Positions 1-6,409 of a stretch of DNA of 25,851 nucleotides are shown one piece after another. Where the stretch lies: the NCBI GenBank assembly GCA_964544865.1, contig CAZJDV010000028.1, positions 1 through 25,851 of the forward strand, read 5' to 3'. This DNA comes from CAZJDV01 sp964544865. Lineage in GTDB: Bacteria; Chloroflexota; Dehalococcoidia; Lucifugimonadales; CAJWER01. Under the pieces are notes generated by a model, which had not been told where the DNA came from, made no database searches, and worked only from the letters and a program-made list of their open reading frames with translations. Position 1 is the stretch's first letter; each line of letters opens with the position of its first letter. The translations under genes were made by a program, and so were the position numbers.

Positions 1-137
1 AATGCCATCTGACAACCTCCATGGCACTTCTGTGTCTCGCGTCCGACGGGCTCGCTCGCCGGTCGGTGCTGCATACATATTATAAATACAATAATACTGT
101 TCTATCATGTATTTTATAGTATTCCCTGCAAGATTGG

Positions 138-166
138 TTGTTCCACCGTTTGAGTTATGCTATAAT
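138..166 (+). promoter_or_regulatory. Promoter of dnaJ-hspR (extended -10)
   Basis: TATAAT at 161-166 is preceded by TGC (158-160), which makes an extended -10. A weak -35 (TTGTTC, 138-143) lies 17 nt upstream. The start codon at 226 implies a leader of about 53 nt. The preceding AT-rich stretch (about 70-125) may act as an UP-like element. An inverted repeat overlaps the -10 and is listed separately. Confidence 0.7.
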
Positions 167-170
167 CAAT
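149..170 (+). promoter_or_regulatory. HAIR-like operator candidate (HspR)
   Basis: Half-sites TTTGAGT (149-155) and AATCAAT (163/164-170) form an imperfect inverted repeat overlapping the -10 box. The known HspR operator HAIR is CTTGAGT-N7-ACTCAAG. Here 6 of 7 and 5 of 7 positions match, but the spacer is 8 nt. HspR is encoded in the same operon, so autoregulation is plausible by inference. Confidence 0.4.
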
Positions 171-225
171 CGTGGCGGGATTCAACTCCGTGGACTAGAC
201 TCACGAAGGCTTCGATAAGACCGAA

Positions 226-1089
226 ATGGCAGACTACTACGACACGCTGGGCGTAAACCGGAACGCGGGCGACAAGGACATTCGCCAGGCGTTCCGAAGG
301 CTTGCTCGCAAGTACCACCCCGACCTCAACCCAGGGGACGAGCAGGCGGAAAAGAAGTTCAAGCAGATCAACGACGCCTACGGGGTGCTTTCGGACGCGA
401 AGACCAGGAGAGCCTTCGACAGGTACGGCGAGAATTGGAAGCACGCGGACCGGACAGAAGCGCAGAGCTCGCGCTACGGCGGGCGGGCGGGAGGCGCAGA
501 CCGGGGCTCAGACCTGTTCGGCAGCCTGGACGACCTCCTTGGCCGAGTCGATGGCTTCTCCGGCCGCCGAGGTCGCGCGGCCACTCCCATAAGGGCGGAA
601 ACGGACGTCGAGATAACCCTGGAGGAAGCATTCGCCGGGACCAAGCGGCTCGTGACGATCACGGCCAGTGGAAAAGACAGACGCATCGAAGTGAGTATCC
701 CGCCGGGAGTGTACTCAGGCTCGGTAGTGCGCATCCGGCCCGGTGAAGGGCAGGATATCTCGCTGAACGTCTCGGTCACACCCCACAAGCGTTTCACTCG
801 CAAGGGCGACGACCTATTTACGGAGGTCGAGCTACCACTGGAGGACGCGATCTTCGGAGGCGAGGTCGAGGTACAGACCCTGAGAGGGAAGGTGAGTCTG
901 AAGGTCCCCGCCGAGAGCAGGAACGGGCAGAGAATCCGCCTGGCCGACCAGGGTATGCCCAACTTGGGCTCGCCGAAGACGCGAGGCAGTCTGTACGCGG
1001 TCATCCGGCCCCAGACTCCGTCGAAATTGACCGACGAGGAGCGGGAGCTTTTCCTTAAGCTGAAAGAGCTCCGCTCCCGGGAGGGCTGA
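226..1089 (+). CDS. DnaJ-like co-chaperone (type B / CbpA class)
   Basis: This is a 287-aa Hsp40 that should stimulate the ATPase of DnaK and hand it unfolded clients in the cytoplasm. The N-terminal J-domain (about 4-68) has the essential HPD at residues 31-33. A short Gly/Arg-rich linker (about 80-118) follows. The C-terminal beta-sandwich substrate-binding domains (about 122-280) include typical DnaJ_C segments such as EEAFAGT and RNGQRIRLADQGMP. There are no CxxCxGxG zinc repeats, so it is a CbpA-like rather than a canonical DnaJ. The ATG at 226 is chosen because the J-domain begins immediately (MADYYDTLGV). The stop is 6 nt before hspR, so the two genes form an operon. No dnaK or grpE lies in the window. 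Family assignment is secure; the choice between a dnaJ and a cbpA name is not. Confidence 0.93.
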   Translation: MADYYDTLGVNRNAGDKDIRQAFRRLARKYHPDLNPGDEQAEKKFKQINDAYGVLSDAKTRRAFDRYGENWKHADRTEAQSSRYGGRAGGADRGSDLFGSLDDLLGRVDGFSGRRGRAATPIRAETDVEITLEEAFAGTKRLVTITASGKDRRIEVSIPPGVYSGSVVRIRPGEGQDISLNVSVTPHKRFTRKGDDLFTEVELPLEDAIFGGEVEVQTLRGKVSLKVPAESRNGQRIRLADQGMPNLGSPKTRGSLYAVIRPQTPSKLTDEERELFLKLKELRSREG

Positions 1090-1095
1090 TCCCCG

Positions 1096-1437
1096 ATGTC
1101 CACAAACGAGATATTCGGCTACGAGGAGCCTTGTTTCGTCATCAGCGTAGCGGCCAAGATCATCGGTGTTCGGACGCAGACCCTGCGGTACTACGAGACC
1201 CTGGGGCTTGTGGAGCCGGCCCGCAGCGGCGGCGGCCAGAGGGTCTACTCCCGCCGGGACGTCGAGAGGGTCCGCCGCATGCGGGACCTGATAGACAACC
1301 TGGGAGTAAACCTGGCTGGAGTCGAGGTCGTCATGAGGCTATTGGACCGCCTCCAGGAGTCCGAGGCAGAGCTAAAGCGTCTCGGCGTCGAAAACGAGCA
1401 TCTGCGGACCCTGCTAGAGGCGGCCGAGCGGGTCTAG
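1096..1437 (+). CDS. hspR: MerR-family heat-shock repressor, HspR type
   Basis: This 113-aa regulator has an N-terminal winged helix-turn-helix: FVISVAAKIIGVRTQTLRYY, then LGLVEPARS, then QRVYSRRDVERV. The segment DNLGVNLAGVEVVMRLL is the HspR signature that follows the DNA-binding domain. A C-terminal coiled coil (about 82-112, rich in Glu and Leu) should mediate dimerisation. HspR proteins repress dnaK/dnaJ/clpB operons by binding HAIR elements and are usually encoded beside dnaJ, as here (6-nt gap after the co-chaperone). It lacks the cysteine sensors of metal- or redox-sensing MerR proteins. It probably controls its own operon through the repeat at 149-170. Assignment to HspR rather than a generic MerR rests on the NLAGV motif and the neighbour. 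Confidence 0.88.
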   Translation: MSTNEIFGYEEPCFVISVAAKIIGVRTQTLRYYETLGLVEPARSGGGQRVYSRRDVERVRRMRDLIDNLGVNLAGVEVVMRLLDRLQESEAELKRLGVENEHLRTLLEAAERV

Positions 1438-1527
1438 CGAACTCGTTTGCAGTAACCCTTCGGCGGCTCCTGCTATCGAGCACGACACCGCACTGCCACG
1501 GAACGAGGTCTTCCGGCTGTCTCTCGC

Positions 1528-1620
1528 CGATGAGAGCCTTCGATAGGCTCACAGCCTGCACCGAGTTTGCCGAAGTGGCGAACGGGAGAGATATCCGTTC
1601 GTGCTGAGCTTGTCGAAGCA
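1528..1620. repeat. Intergenic palindromic repeat cluster
   Basis: The 325-nt gap after hspR holds no credible gene but is repeat-rich. CCTTCGATAGGCTCA (1537-1551), a variant GAGTTTGCCGAAG (about 1563-1575) and, in opposite orientation, CGTGCTGAGCTTGTCGAAG (1600-1618) are copies of one motif. CGAACGG (1579-1585) and CCGTTCG (1595-1601) form a 7-bp stem. Flanking segments beginning GAGCACGACACCG (about 1478) and GAAGCACGGCGGC (about 1615) look like diverged direct repeats. These resemble non-coding dispersed repeats, not an insertion sequence: no transposase is present. Confidence 0.65.
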
Positions 1621-1762
1621 CGGCGGCACACTGTCGGGAAACCATATTTTCGGCGCTCTGCCCCAAAACCCGGCCCCTAACCCCCACGCCCTTTTTCCTG
1701 TATACTGTCTCATTAAATTCAGGGCAGCAAATCAGCTCATCTCTTCGGAGTGGAAACAAAGC

Positions 1763-2332
1763 ATGGGACAGGAGAACGGACCTGAGGAATCGACCGAGTA
1801 CGAGCCAGAGGGCATAGAAATTCGACAGGTGCAGTGGGCCTGGCTCTGGTCGTCCCTGCCCTGGATCGTCGTCCTGGTGGTTTTTCTTTACATGGGCATC
1901 CTTGAGGAAGTGATGACCTCGGTGATCCTGATCATCATTATCGTGCCGCGCTACTTCATGTGGCGAAGGACCAAGTACACGCTAACCAACGACATCCTTA
2001 TCTACCAGCGGGGCGGTATCACGAGCTCCAAAGCGTATCCCCTGCCTATCACCAAGATCAAAGATGTCCGGACCCGATATGGTCTTTTCGGCCGGGCCCT
2101 GGGATACCAGGCCGTGGATGTCCTCATGGACAATGGCGCCGTCGCCAGCATGGCCTACCTGCCCATCGTCTCGAACGTGTCGGGCCAGATCCGCGCGCTG
2201 ATAGACCAGCAAGAGCAGGCGCCCGAGGAAGAAGATTCGGACGACGAGACGCCCGCCGACAGTCCGCCCCAGTCCGAGAGCCCGCCATCGGGAACGGACG
2301 ATACCCCGGACGACCTGCCCCGAAGCTCTTAG
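1763..2332 (+). CDS. Membrane protein with bacterial PH domain (YdbS/bPH2-like)
   Basis: This 189-aa protein has a charged N-terminus (about 1-28) and two adjacent membrane segments (about 30-50 and 52-68, WLWSSLPWIVVLVVFLYM and a run of Ile/Val). A bPH_2-type domain (about 70-152) follows, with the family pattern KYTLTNDILIYQRGG, then PLPITKIKDV, then a buried C-terminal helix. The acidic, Pro/Ser-rich tail (about 155-189) is probably disordered. The reading frame is open back to 1601, but that part lies in the intergenic repeat. The ATG at 1763 is preferred, with GGAG at about 1747 upstream. Such proteins sit in the cytoplasmic membrane and have no assigned reaction. It lies 15 nt ahead of the first amidohydrolase and may be cotranscribed with it; a functional link is not evident. 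Confidence 0.82.
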   Translation: MGQENGPEESTEYEPEGIEIRQVQWAWLWSSLPWIVVLVVFLYMGILEEVMTSVILIIIIVPRYFMWRRTKYTLTNDILIYQRGGITSSKAYPLPITKIKDVRTRYGLFGRALGYQAVDVLMDNGAVASMAYLPIVSNVSGQIRALIDQQEQAPEEEDSDDETPADSPPQSESPPSGTDDTPDDLPRSS

Positions 2333-2347
2333 GCGACGAGGGCCGCG

Positions 2348-3646
2348 ATGACGGGAGCGGACAAGCGTTTCAAACTTCTTCGGGGTGGCCTGCTCATCGA
2401 CGGCCTGGGCGGGCCGCCGATCACCGACGGCGCGGTGCTGGTCCGCGGCACCAAGATCGTTTCCGTCGGTCCTCAGACTCAGGTCTTCGCGCCGGAAGGC
2501 TCATCCGTCGACCTTCTGGAGTTCTCTGGCATGACCCTCATGCCCGGCATGGTGGACTGCCATACTCACCATAACGGCTTCGGCGACGGCAGGGCGGGCG
2601 ACGAGCTGGTCGCGCTACCGGACGAAGTGCTCACCCTGCAATCGGCGCGCAACGCCCGAACATCACTGTTCTCAGGCGTCACCACGATCCGAGAGAACGG
2701 TCCCAAGAACGCCACCATGCTCAGGCTGCGCGACTCCATTCGAGAGGGGCGGGAGACCGGCCCGCGCATGGTGCTGTGCGGCCGCGCCGTCTCCATCATC
2801 GGCGGCCACATGGGATACTTCGGCACCGAGGCCACGGGTCCGGTCGAGGCCCGCGCCCAGGTCAGGCAGCTCATCAAGGAGGGCGCCGACTACATCAAGG
2901 TCACCGCCACCGGCGGGAGCACGCGCACGTCATTCCCTCTGCGCCCCTCGTTCAACGTGGACGAGCTATCCGCCATCGCCGACGAGGCCCGCAAGTTCGG
3001 CAAGCTGACAGCCGCCCACTGCTCGTCCACCCAGGGAATTGTCAACTCGCTGGACGCCGGCGTCGACATGATCATCCACTGCATATTCAAGGATGAGGCC
3101 GGCAACGACGGCTTTCGCGAGGATGTGGCGGAGCGCCTGGGAGAGCAGGGCGCGTTCATCAACCCGACCCTGCACGTGCCCAGGTCCGGAATATGGGTCC
3201 TGCAGCTCAAAAAGGCGGCCGAGGGGCTGACACAGCCGGAGCAACGACGACTTGACGGGGAGCAACGCCAGTTCGAGGGCAGGATGGAACATTGCCACAA
3301 GCTGATCGACATGGGCCTGAAGGTCATCACGGGCTCCGACTCGTCCTGGGGTAACTACATGCTGGGCAATACCGTGTACGAGGCCGAATGCCTGGTCGTG
3401 GCGGGACTGTCCACAATGCGGGGGGTGATGTCGGTGACGAGCCGGGCCGCGGCCGCCCTGGGCGTCGACGACGAGGTGGGGACGCTGGAGCCCGGCAAGG
3501 AAGCGGACATCATCGTGGTCGACGGCAATCCCGCCGAGGACATATCCGACCTCTGGAACGTCACTCGGGTGATGCTGGCCGGAGAAATGATCGATCGCGG
3601 CTCTCCCGGGTCCCTTGCCGCGCCGCGCCAGCCCCGGCCCGACTAG
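2348..3646 (+). CDS. Amidohydrolase, imidazolonepropionase/prolidase-like (copy 1)
   Basis: This 432-aa metal-dependent hydrolase belongs to the amidohydrolase superfamily with a binuclear TIM-barrel site. Visible ligands are H72 and H74 (CHTHH), the likely carboxylated K184 (DYIKVTATGG), H224 (TAAHC), H244 (MIIHC) and D331 (TGSDS). An N-terminal beta-sandwich (about 8-65) and a C-terminal return strand (VGTLEPGKEADIIVVDG, about 377-393) complete the fold. Relatives include Xaa-Pro and Xaa-Arg dipeptidases and imidazolonepropionases. The substrate cannot be read from the sequence. There is no signal peptide, so it is probably cytoplasmic. It starts 15 nt after the PH-domain gene and is followed 78 nt later by a paralogue of nearly the same length. 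Residues 410-432 (Pro/Arg-rich) extend past the paralogue's end. Confidence 0.88.
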   Translation: MTGADKRFKLLRGGLLIDGLGGPPITDGAVLVRGTKIVSVGPQTQVFAPEGSSVDLLEFSGMTLMPGMVDCHTHHNGFGDGRAGDELVALPDEVLTLQSARNARTSLFSGVTTIRENGPKNATMLRLRDSIREGRETGPRMVLCGRAVSIIGGHMGYFGTEATGPVEARAQVRQLIKEGADYIKVTATGGSTRTSFPLRPSFNVDELSAIADEARKFGKLTAAHCSSTQGIVNSLDAGVDMIIHCIFKDEAGNDGFREDVAERLGEQGAFINPTLHVPRSGIWVLQLKKAAEGLTQPEQRRLDGEQRQFEGRMEHCHKLIDMGLKVITGSDSSWGNYMLGNTVYEAECLVVAGLSTMRGVMSVTSRAAAALGVDDEVGTLEPGKEADIIVVDGNPAEDISDLWNVTRVMLAGEMIDRGSPGSLAAPRQPRPD

Positions 3647-3724
3647 AATACATCGCGGCCCTGCGCCGAGTGGAGGCCGCGCCCCACTGCATGCCACAAG
3701 AACACGACATCACAGGAGGAGAAG

Positions 3725-4996
3725 ATGCCCGAAGGTGACGGTGATTTCAAGCTCATCAGGGTTGCCAGGCTGATCGACGGCAACGGCGGACCGCCGCTGG
3801 AGCGCGGCGCGGTCCTGGTCCAGGGCGATAAGATCATGGCCGTGGGCACCGAGGAGGCGGTGGCGCCTCCGGAGGGCGCGAAGGTCCAGGAGATCGATTA
3901 CGCGGACAAGACGGTGCTGCCGGGCCTCATCGACTGCCACGTCCACCTGATCGGGATCGGCGACGGCCGCAGCGGCAACGAGCTCACTACCCTGCCCGAC
4001 GAGATCCTCACGCTGCAGGCCGCCCGCAACGCCAGAGCGCACCTCTATTCGGGAGTCACGACGGTGCGCGATTGTGGCGCCAAGAACCGGACCACGCTCT
4101 TGCTTCGCGAGGCGATGGGGATGGGTATAACGCCGGGTCCGCGCCTGGTCCTGGCGGGCAGGCCGATAGCCATCATCGGCGGGCACCTCAGCTACTTCGG
4201 CGTCGAGGCGACGGGGACCACCGAGTGCAGGGCGGCCGTCCGGCAGCTCGTCAAGGAGGGCGTCGACTTCATCAAGATCACGGTGACGGACGGCAGCACG
4301 GTGACATCGGTCCGAGGCAGGCCGTCCTTTGCGGTGGAAGAGATCGAGGCCATCACGGACGAGGCCCATAAGTTTGGCAAGCACGCCGCCGCTCACGCCA
4401 CCAACAGCCAGGGCATCTGGAACGCGCTAGAGGGCGGCGTCGACACGATAATACACGGCTCCCATAACGAACCCGACGGTACGCTCAAGTACGATCCAAA
4501 GATCGGTGAGACGATGGCCAGGAACGGAATATTCCTCAACCCCACGGTGCACCAAGCCCGCGAGCGCGTCTGGCAATTGGAGCGCAAGGCCCAGTCCGAA
4601 ATGCTCACCGAGGCCGAGCAGACAACGGTGGATAAGTACAATGAAGGTTGGGGAGCCACCAGCGAATTCTGGGGGAAACTCAGGGCGGACGGCGTAACAC
4701 TCGTCGCCGGCTCGGACGCCGCGTGGATGTACTACACGCTGGGAGGTACATGCTTCCAGGACGAGATAGCCGCCCACGTCGACATCGGCATGACGCCGGC
4801 GGAGGCGATAGTGTCGGCGACGCGCGATTCCGCCCGCTCGTGCTGGATCGACGACGAGGTCGGGACGCTGGAGGAGGGCAAACAGGCCGACCTGCTCATG
4901 GTGGACGGCGATCCGTCAGAGAACATCTCAGCCCTGAAAAACGTGGTGGACGTCTTCCAGGGCGGAACCCTCGTGGACCGGGGCAGTTACTTGTAG
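3725..4996 (+). CDS. Amidohydrolase, imidazolonepropionase/prolidase-like (copy 2)
   Basis: This 423-aa paralogue of the preceding gene has ligands at the same residue numbers: H72/H74 (CHVH), K184 (DFIKIT), H224 (AAAHA), H244 (TIIHG) and D331 (AGSDA). That implies alignment with almost no gaps over about 340 residues. Segments around the metal site are conserved (GIGDGRSGNEL against GFGDGRAGDEL), while second-shell residues differ: NDEAGN in copy 1 is HNEPDG here, and GSDSSWGNY is GSDAAWMYY. A related but distinct substrate is therefore likely. A near-perfect Shine-Dalgarno (AGGAGGA, about 3715-3721) sits 3-4 nt before the ATG, much stronger than for copy 1. The gene ends convergently against the E1-like gene, separated by a hairpin. 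Probably a cytoplasmic peptidase or cyclic-amide hydrolase; specificity unknown. Confidence 0.88.
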   Translation: MPEGDGDFKLIRVARLIDGNGGPPLERGAVLVQGDKIMAVGTEEAVAPPEGAKVQEIDYADKTVLPGLIDCHVHLIGIGDGRSGNELTTLPDEILTLQAARNARAHLYSGVTTVRDCGAKNRTTLLLREAMGMGITPGPRLVLAGRPIAIIGGHLSYFGVEATGTTECRAAVRQLVKEGVDFIKITVTDGSTVTSVRGRPSFAVEEIEAITDEAHKFGKHAAAHATNSQGIWNALEGGVDTIIHGSHNEPDGTLKYDPKIGETMARNGIFLNPTVHQARERVWQLERKAQSEMLTEAEQTTVDKYNEGWGATSEFWGKLRADGVTLVAGSDAAWMYYTLGGTCFQDEIAAHVDIGMTPAEAIVSATRDSARSCWIDDEVGTLEEGKQADLLMVDGDPSENISALKNVVDVFQGGTLVDRGSYL

Positions 4997-5015
4997 GGGG
5001 GAATCCCCACCCTAC
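4993..5015. terminator. Hairpin between convergent genes
   Basis: GTAGGG (4993-4998) pairs with CCCTAC (5010-5015), with GGG/CCC pairing inside. It overlaps the stop codons of both convergent genes (TAG at 4994-4996 on plus; CTA at 5012-5014 on minus). There is no U-tract, so it may block converging transcription or protect 3' ends rather than act as a classical terminator. Confidence 0.45.
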
Positions 5016-5833
5016 GCCGGCAGCGGCGCGAAGCCGCAGAACGCCTCGTAGTCGATCAGCTCCGTCACCGTCGGGCTGTCGCCGCACAGCGGGCAATCCG
5101 GATTGCGCCGTATCTTGACCTCGCGGAAGTCCATATCCAGAGCGTCGATCAGCAGCAGCCTCCCGGAAAGCAACTTGCCCACGCCCATGATCAGCTTCAC
5201 AGTCTCCGTCGCCTGGATCGTCCCAACCAGTCCGGGCAGCATGCCGAGAACGCCCGCCTCCGCGCAGCTAGGCACTTCGCCGGGTGGGGGCGGCTCCGGG
5301 AACAAGCACCGGTAGCAGCCCTTGCCGGGCACAAAGGTGGTGGCCCGACCGTCGAAAATCAGGATGCTGCCGTCGACCAGCGGCTTGTTGCTGAGGTATG
5401 CGGCGTCGTTGATCAGATACCGCGCTGGGAAGTTGTCGGCCCCACTAACGATGACGTCGTAGTCCGCCATCAGCTCCATCGCGTTCTCGGAGGTAACGAA
5501 CATATTGTGCAGGTTCACATTGAGGTTCGGGTTGTACGCGAGGAGCGTCTCCTTCGCGGACTCGACCTTGCTGCGGCCCACGTCGTCGTTGTGGTGAAGC
5601 GTCTGGCGCTGCAAATTAGTGATGTCGACCGTGTCGAAGTCGACTATGCCCAGAGTGCCGACACCCGCGAGGGCTAGATAAATGGCCACAGGGGAGCCCA
5701 GTCCTCCGGCCCCTATGATGAGCACTTTGGCGTCGAGCAGCTTGCGCTGCCCTTCGCTACCAACCTGCGGCATGATTATGTGGCGGCTGTATCTTTGCAC
5801 CTGGTACGGTGTCAGCGCATGTGTAGCTACCAT
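5012..5833 (-). CDS. MoeB/ThiF-family E1-like adenylyltransferase
   Basis: This 273-aa enzyme should adenylate the C-terminal Gly-Gly of a ubiquitin-like sulfur carrier (MoaD, ThiS or CysO type) using ATP. The Rossmann nucleotide loop is GAGGLGS (41-47). ATP-contact residues lie in DITNLQRQ (70-77, R76) and VGRSK (K89), with GADN at 131-134 in the region of the catalytic Asp. Zinc is held by C173/C176 (CYRC) and C247/C250 (CPLC). C190 (PSCAEAGVLG) matches the crossover-loop cysteine. There is no C-terminal rhodanese domain. Length matches MoeB (about 250) and ThiF. A Shine-Dalgarno (GGGAGG, about 5845-5850 complement) precedes the ATG. No carrier protein, moa, thi or cysM gene lies in the window, so the pathway (molybdopterin, thiamine or cysteine) stays open. 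It is preceded by a long structured leader or RNA. Confidence 0.9.
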   Translation of the reverse strand: MVATHALTPYQVQRYSRHIIMPQVGSEGQRKLLDAKVLIIGAGGLGSPVAIYLALAGVGTLGIVDFDTVDITNLQRQTLHHNDDVGRSKVESAKETLLAYNPNLNVNLHNMFVTSENAMELMADYDVIVSGADNFPARYLINDAAYLSNKPLVDGSILIFDGRATTFVPGKGCYRCLFPEPPPPGEVPSCAEAGVLGMLPGLVGTIQATETVKLIMGVGKLLSGRLLLIDALDMDFREVKIRRNPDCPLCGDSPTVTELIDYEAFCGFAPLPA

Positions 5834-5916
5834 GATTCGATTCGCCTCCCTGTGCCCTGCGTCCCAGTCCTGTGACAGGCCGGTCGACGGTCGGACCTCA
5901 ATAGATTAGATGCACT

Positions 5917-5965
5917 TACAAACAAACCGCTCCACTGCTATTCGCTTCTATAGCAGCAGCGGAGC
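5917..5965 (-). terminator. Intrinsic terminator-like hairpin ahead of moeB
   Basis: On the minus strand, GCTCC (5965-5961) pairs with GGAGC (5933-5929) and CTGCTAT with ATAGCAG across an 8-nt loop. An imperfect U-tract (TTTGTTTGT) follows. It would end the structured transcript or attenuate read-through into the E1-like gene. Confidence 0.5.
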
Positions 5966-6228
5966 CCTGTTGCAGGTGTGCTGTGGGATCGAACCTGGCT
6001 TCCGGATGACTTTCGGTAATTCACCTCCGAACAGCCTAACGGAATCCTTTGGCTCAGCCCCAACAAACGGACGGCCACAACTCGCGCTGCGCTACGCGCA
6101 ACGCCTGATACAGGCCGCCGGCACAATGATTAGGAGCCGGTTCACAAGGGGATTGTTCAAACCGATCGTCTCCACTTTGCCGAGCGTTTGAGACCGATCG
6201 CCGACGGTCTTCAGGCCGCTCGGACACC
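5917..6228 (-). ncRNA. Candidate structured non-coding RNA or long moeB leader
   Basis: A consensus-like minus promoter (6234-6262) predicts a start near 6227-6228. Downstream lie consecutive good hairpins (window coordinates). Stem 6217-6223 with 6180-6186 (7 bp) contains 6205-6209 with 6192-6196. Stem 6160-6164 with 6138-6142 is extended by 6153-6156 with 6144-6147. Two 5-bp triloop hairpins lie at 6103-6115 and 6088-6100. A two-part stem pairs 6026-6036 with 5997-6006. The last is 5961-5965 with 5929-5933 plus 5950-5956 with 5935-5941 (7 bp), followed on the minus strand by TTTGTTTGT, resembling an intrinsic terminator. No open reading frame here is convincing. It is not recognisable as tmRNA, RNase P, SRP, 6S or a riboswitch known to me. 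It could be a free RNA or an attenuating leader, since moeB starts 84 nt further on. Confidence 0.55.
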
Positions 6229-6233
6229 TTGAG

Positions 6234-6262
6234 AGTATAGCATGACGTACCTGCGGCTTCAA
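6234..6262 (-). promoter_or_regulatory. Strong minus-strand promoter of the structured RNA
   Basis: Read on the minus strand: TTGAAG (6262-6257), a spacer of 17 nt, then TATACT (6239-6234), with TGC just before the -10 giving an extended -10. This is among the best sigma70-type promoters in the window. It points into the structured region, not directly at a coding start. Confidence 0.7.
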
Positions 6263-6409
6263 CGGATGCCCGCCCGACGCCTATCCATTTCCCAGAGAGA
6301 GCCCGGACCTCGATGGCGCCCGATGATGAAGCGGGACATGACGGTTAGCCAGGTCCATGGGGCCATCTTACGGAGGGGGGGCTATTCACCGCCGCGCGGG
6401 GCAAGGCGC

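Noticed and set aside
474..1103. 209-codon minus-strand frame opposite dnaJ
   Set aside because: Opposite strand of a well-supported DnaJ; Ser/Arg/Pro-rich shadow composition.
1601..1762. Longer N-terminus for the PH-domain protein
   Set aside because: The extension lies in the intergenic repeat and has no ribosome site; the protein-like sequence begins at 1763.
3710..4396. 228-codon minus-strand frame opposite the second amidohydrolase
   Set aside because: Shadow of a gene with intact active-site motifs.
5917..6228. Known RNAs: tmRNA, RNase P, SRP, cobalamin or TPP riboswitch
   Set aside because: Only scattered resemblances (GGTTCGATCCC, AGCCAGG...ACCTGC). The conserved cores of these families are missing.
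6130..6235. tRNA-Ser-like segment on the minus strand (GGTGTCCGAGCGGCCTGAAG and a GGTTTGAAC-like stretch)
   Set aside because: The D-stem does not close, the anticodon loop would be 8 nt, the T-arm does not pair and there is no CCA. The same bases form better ordinary hairpins.
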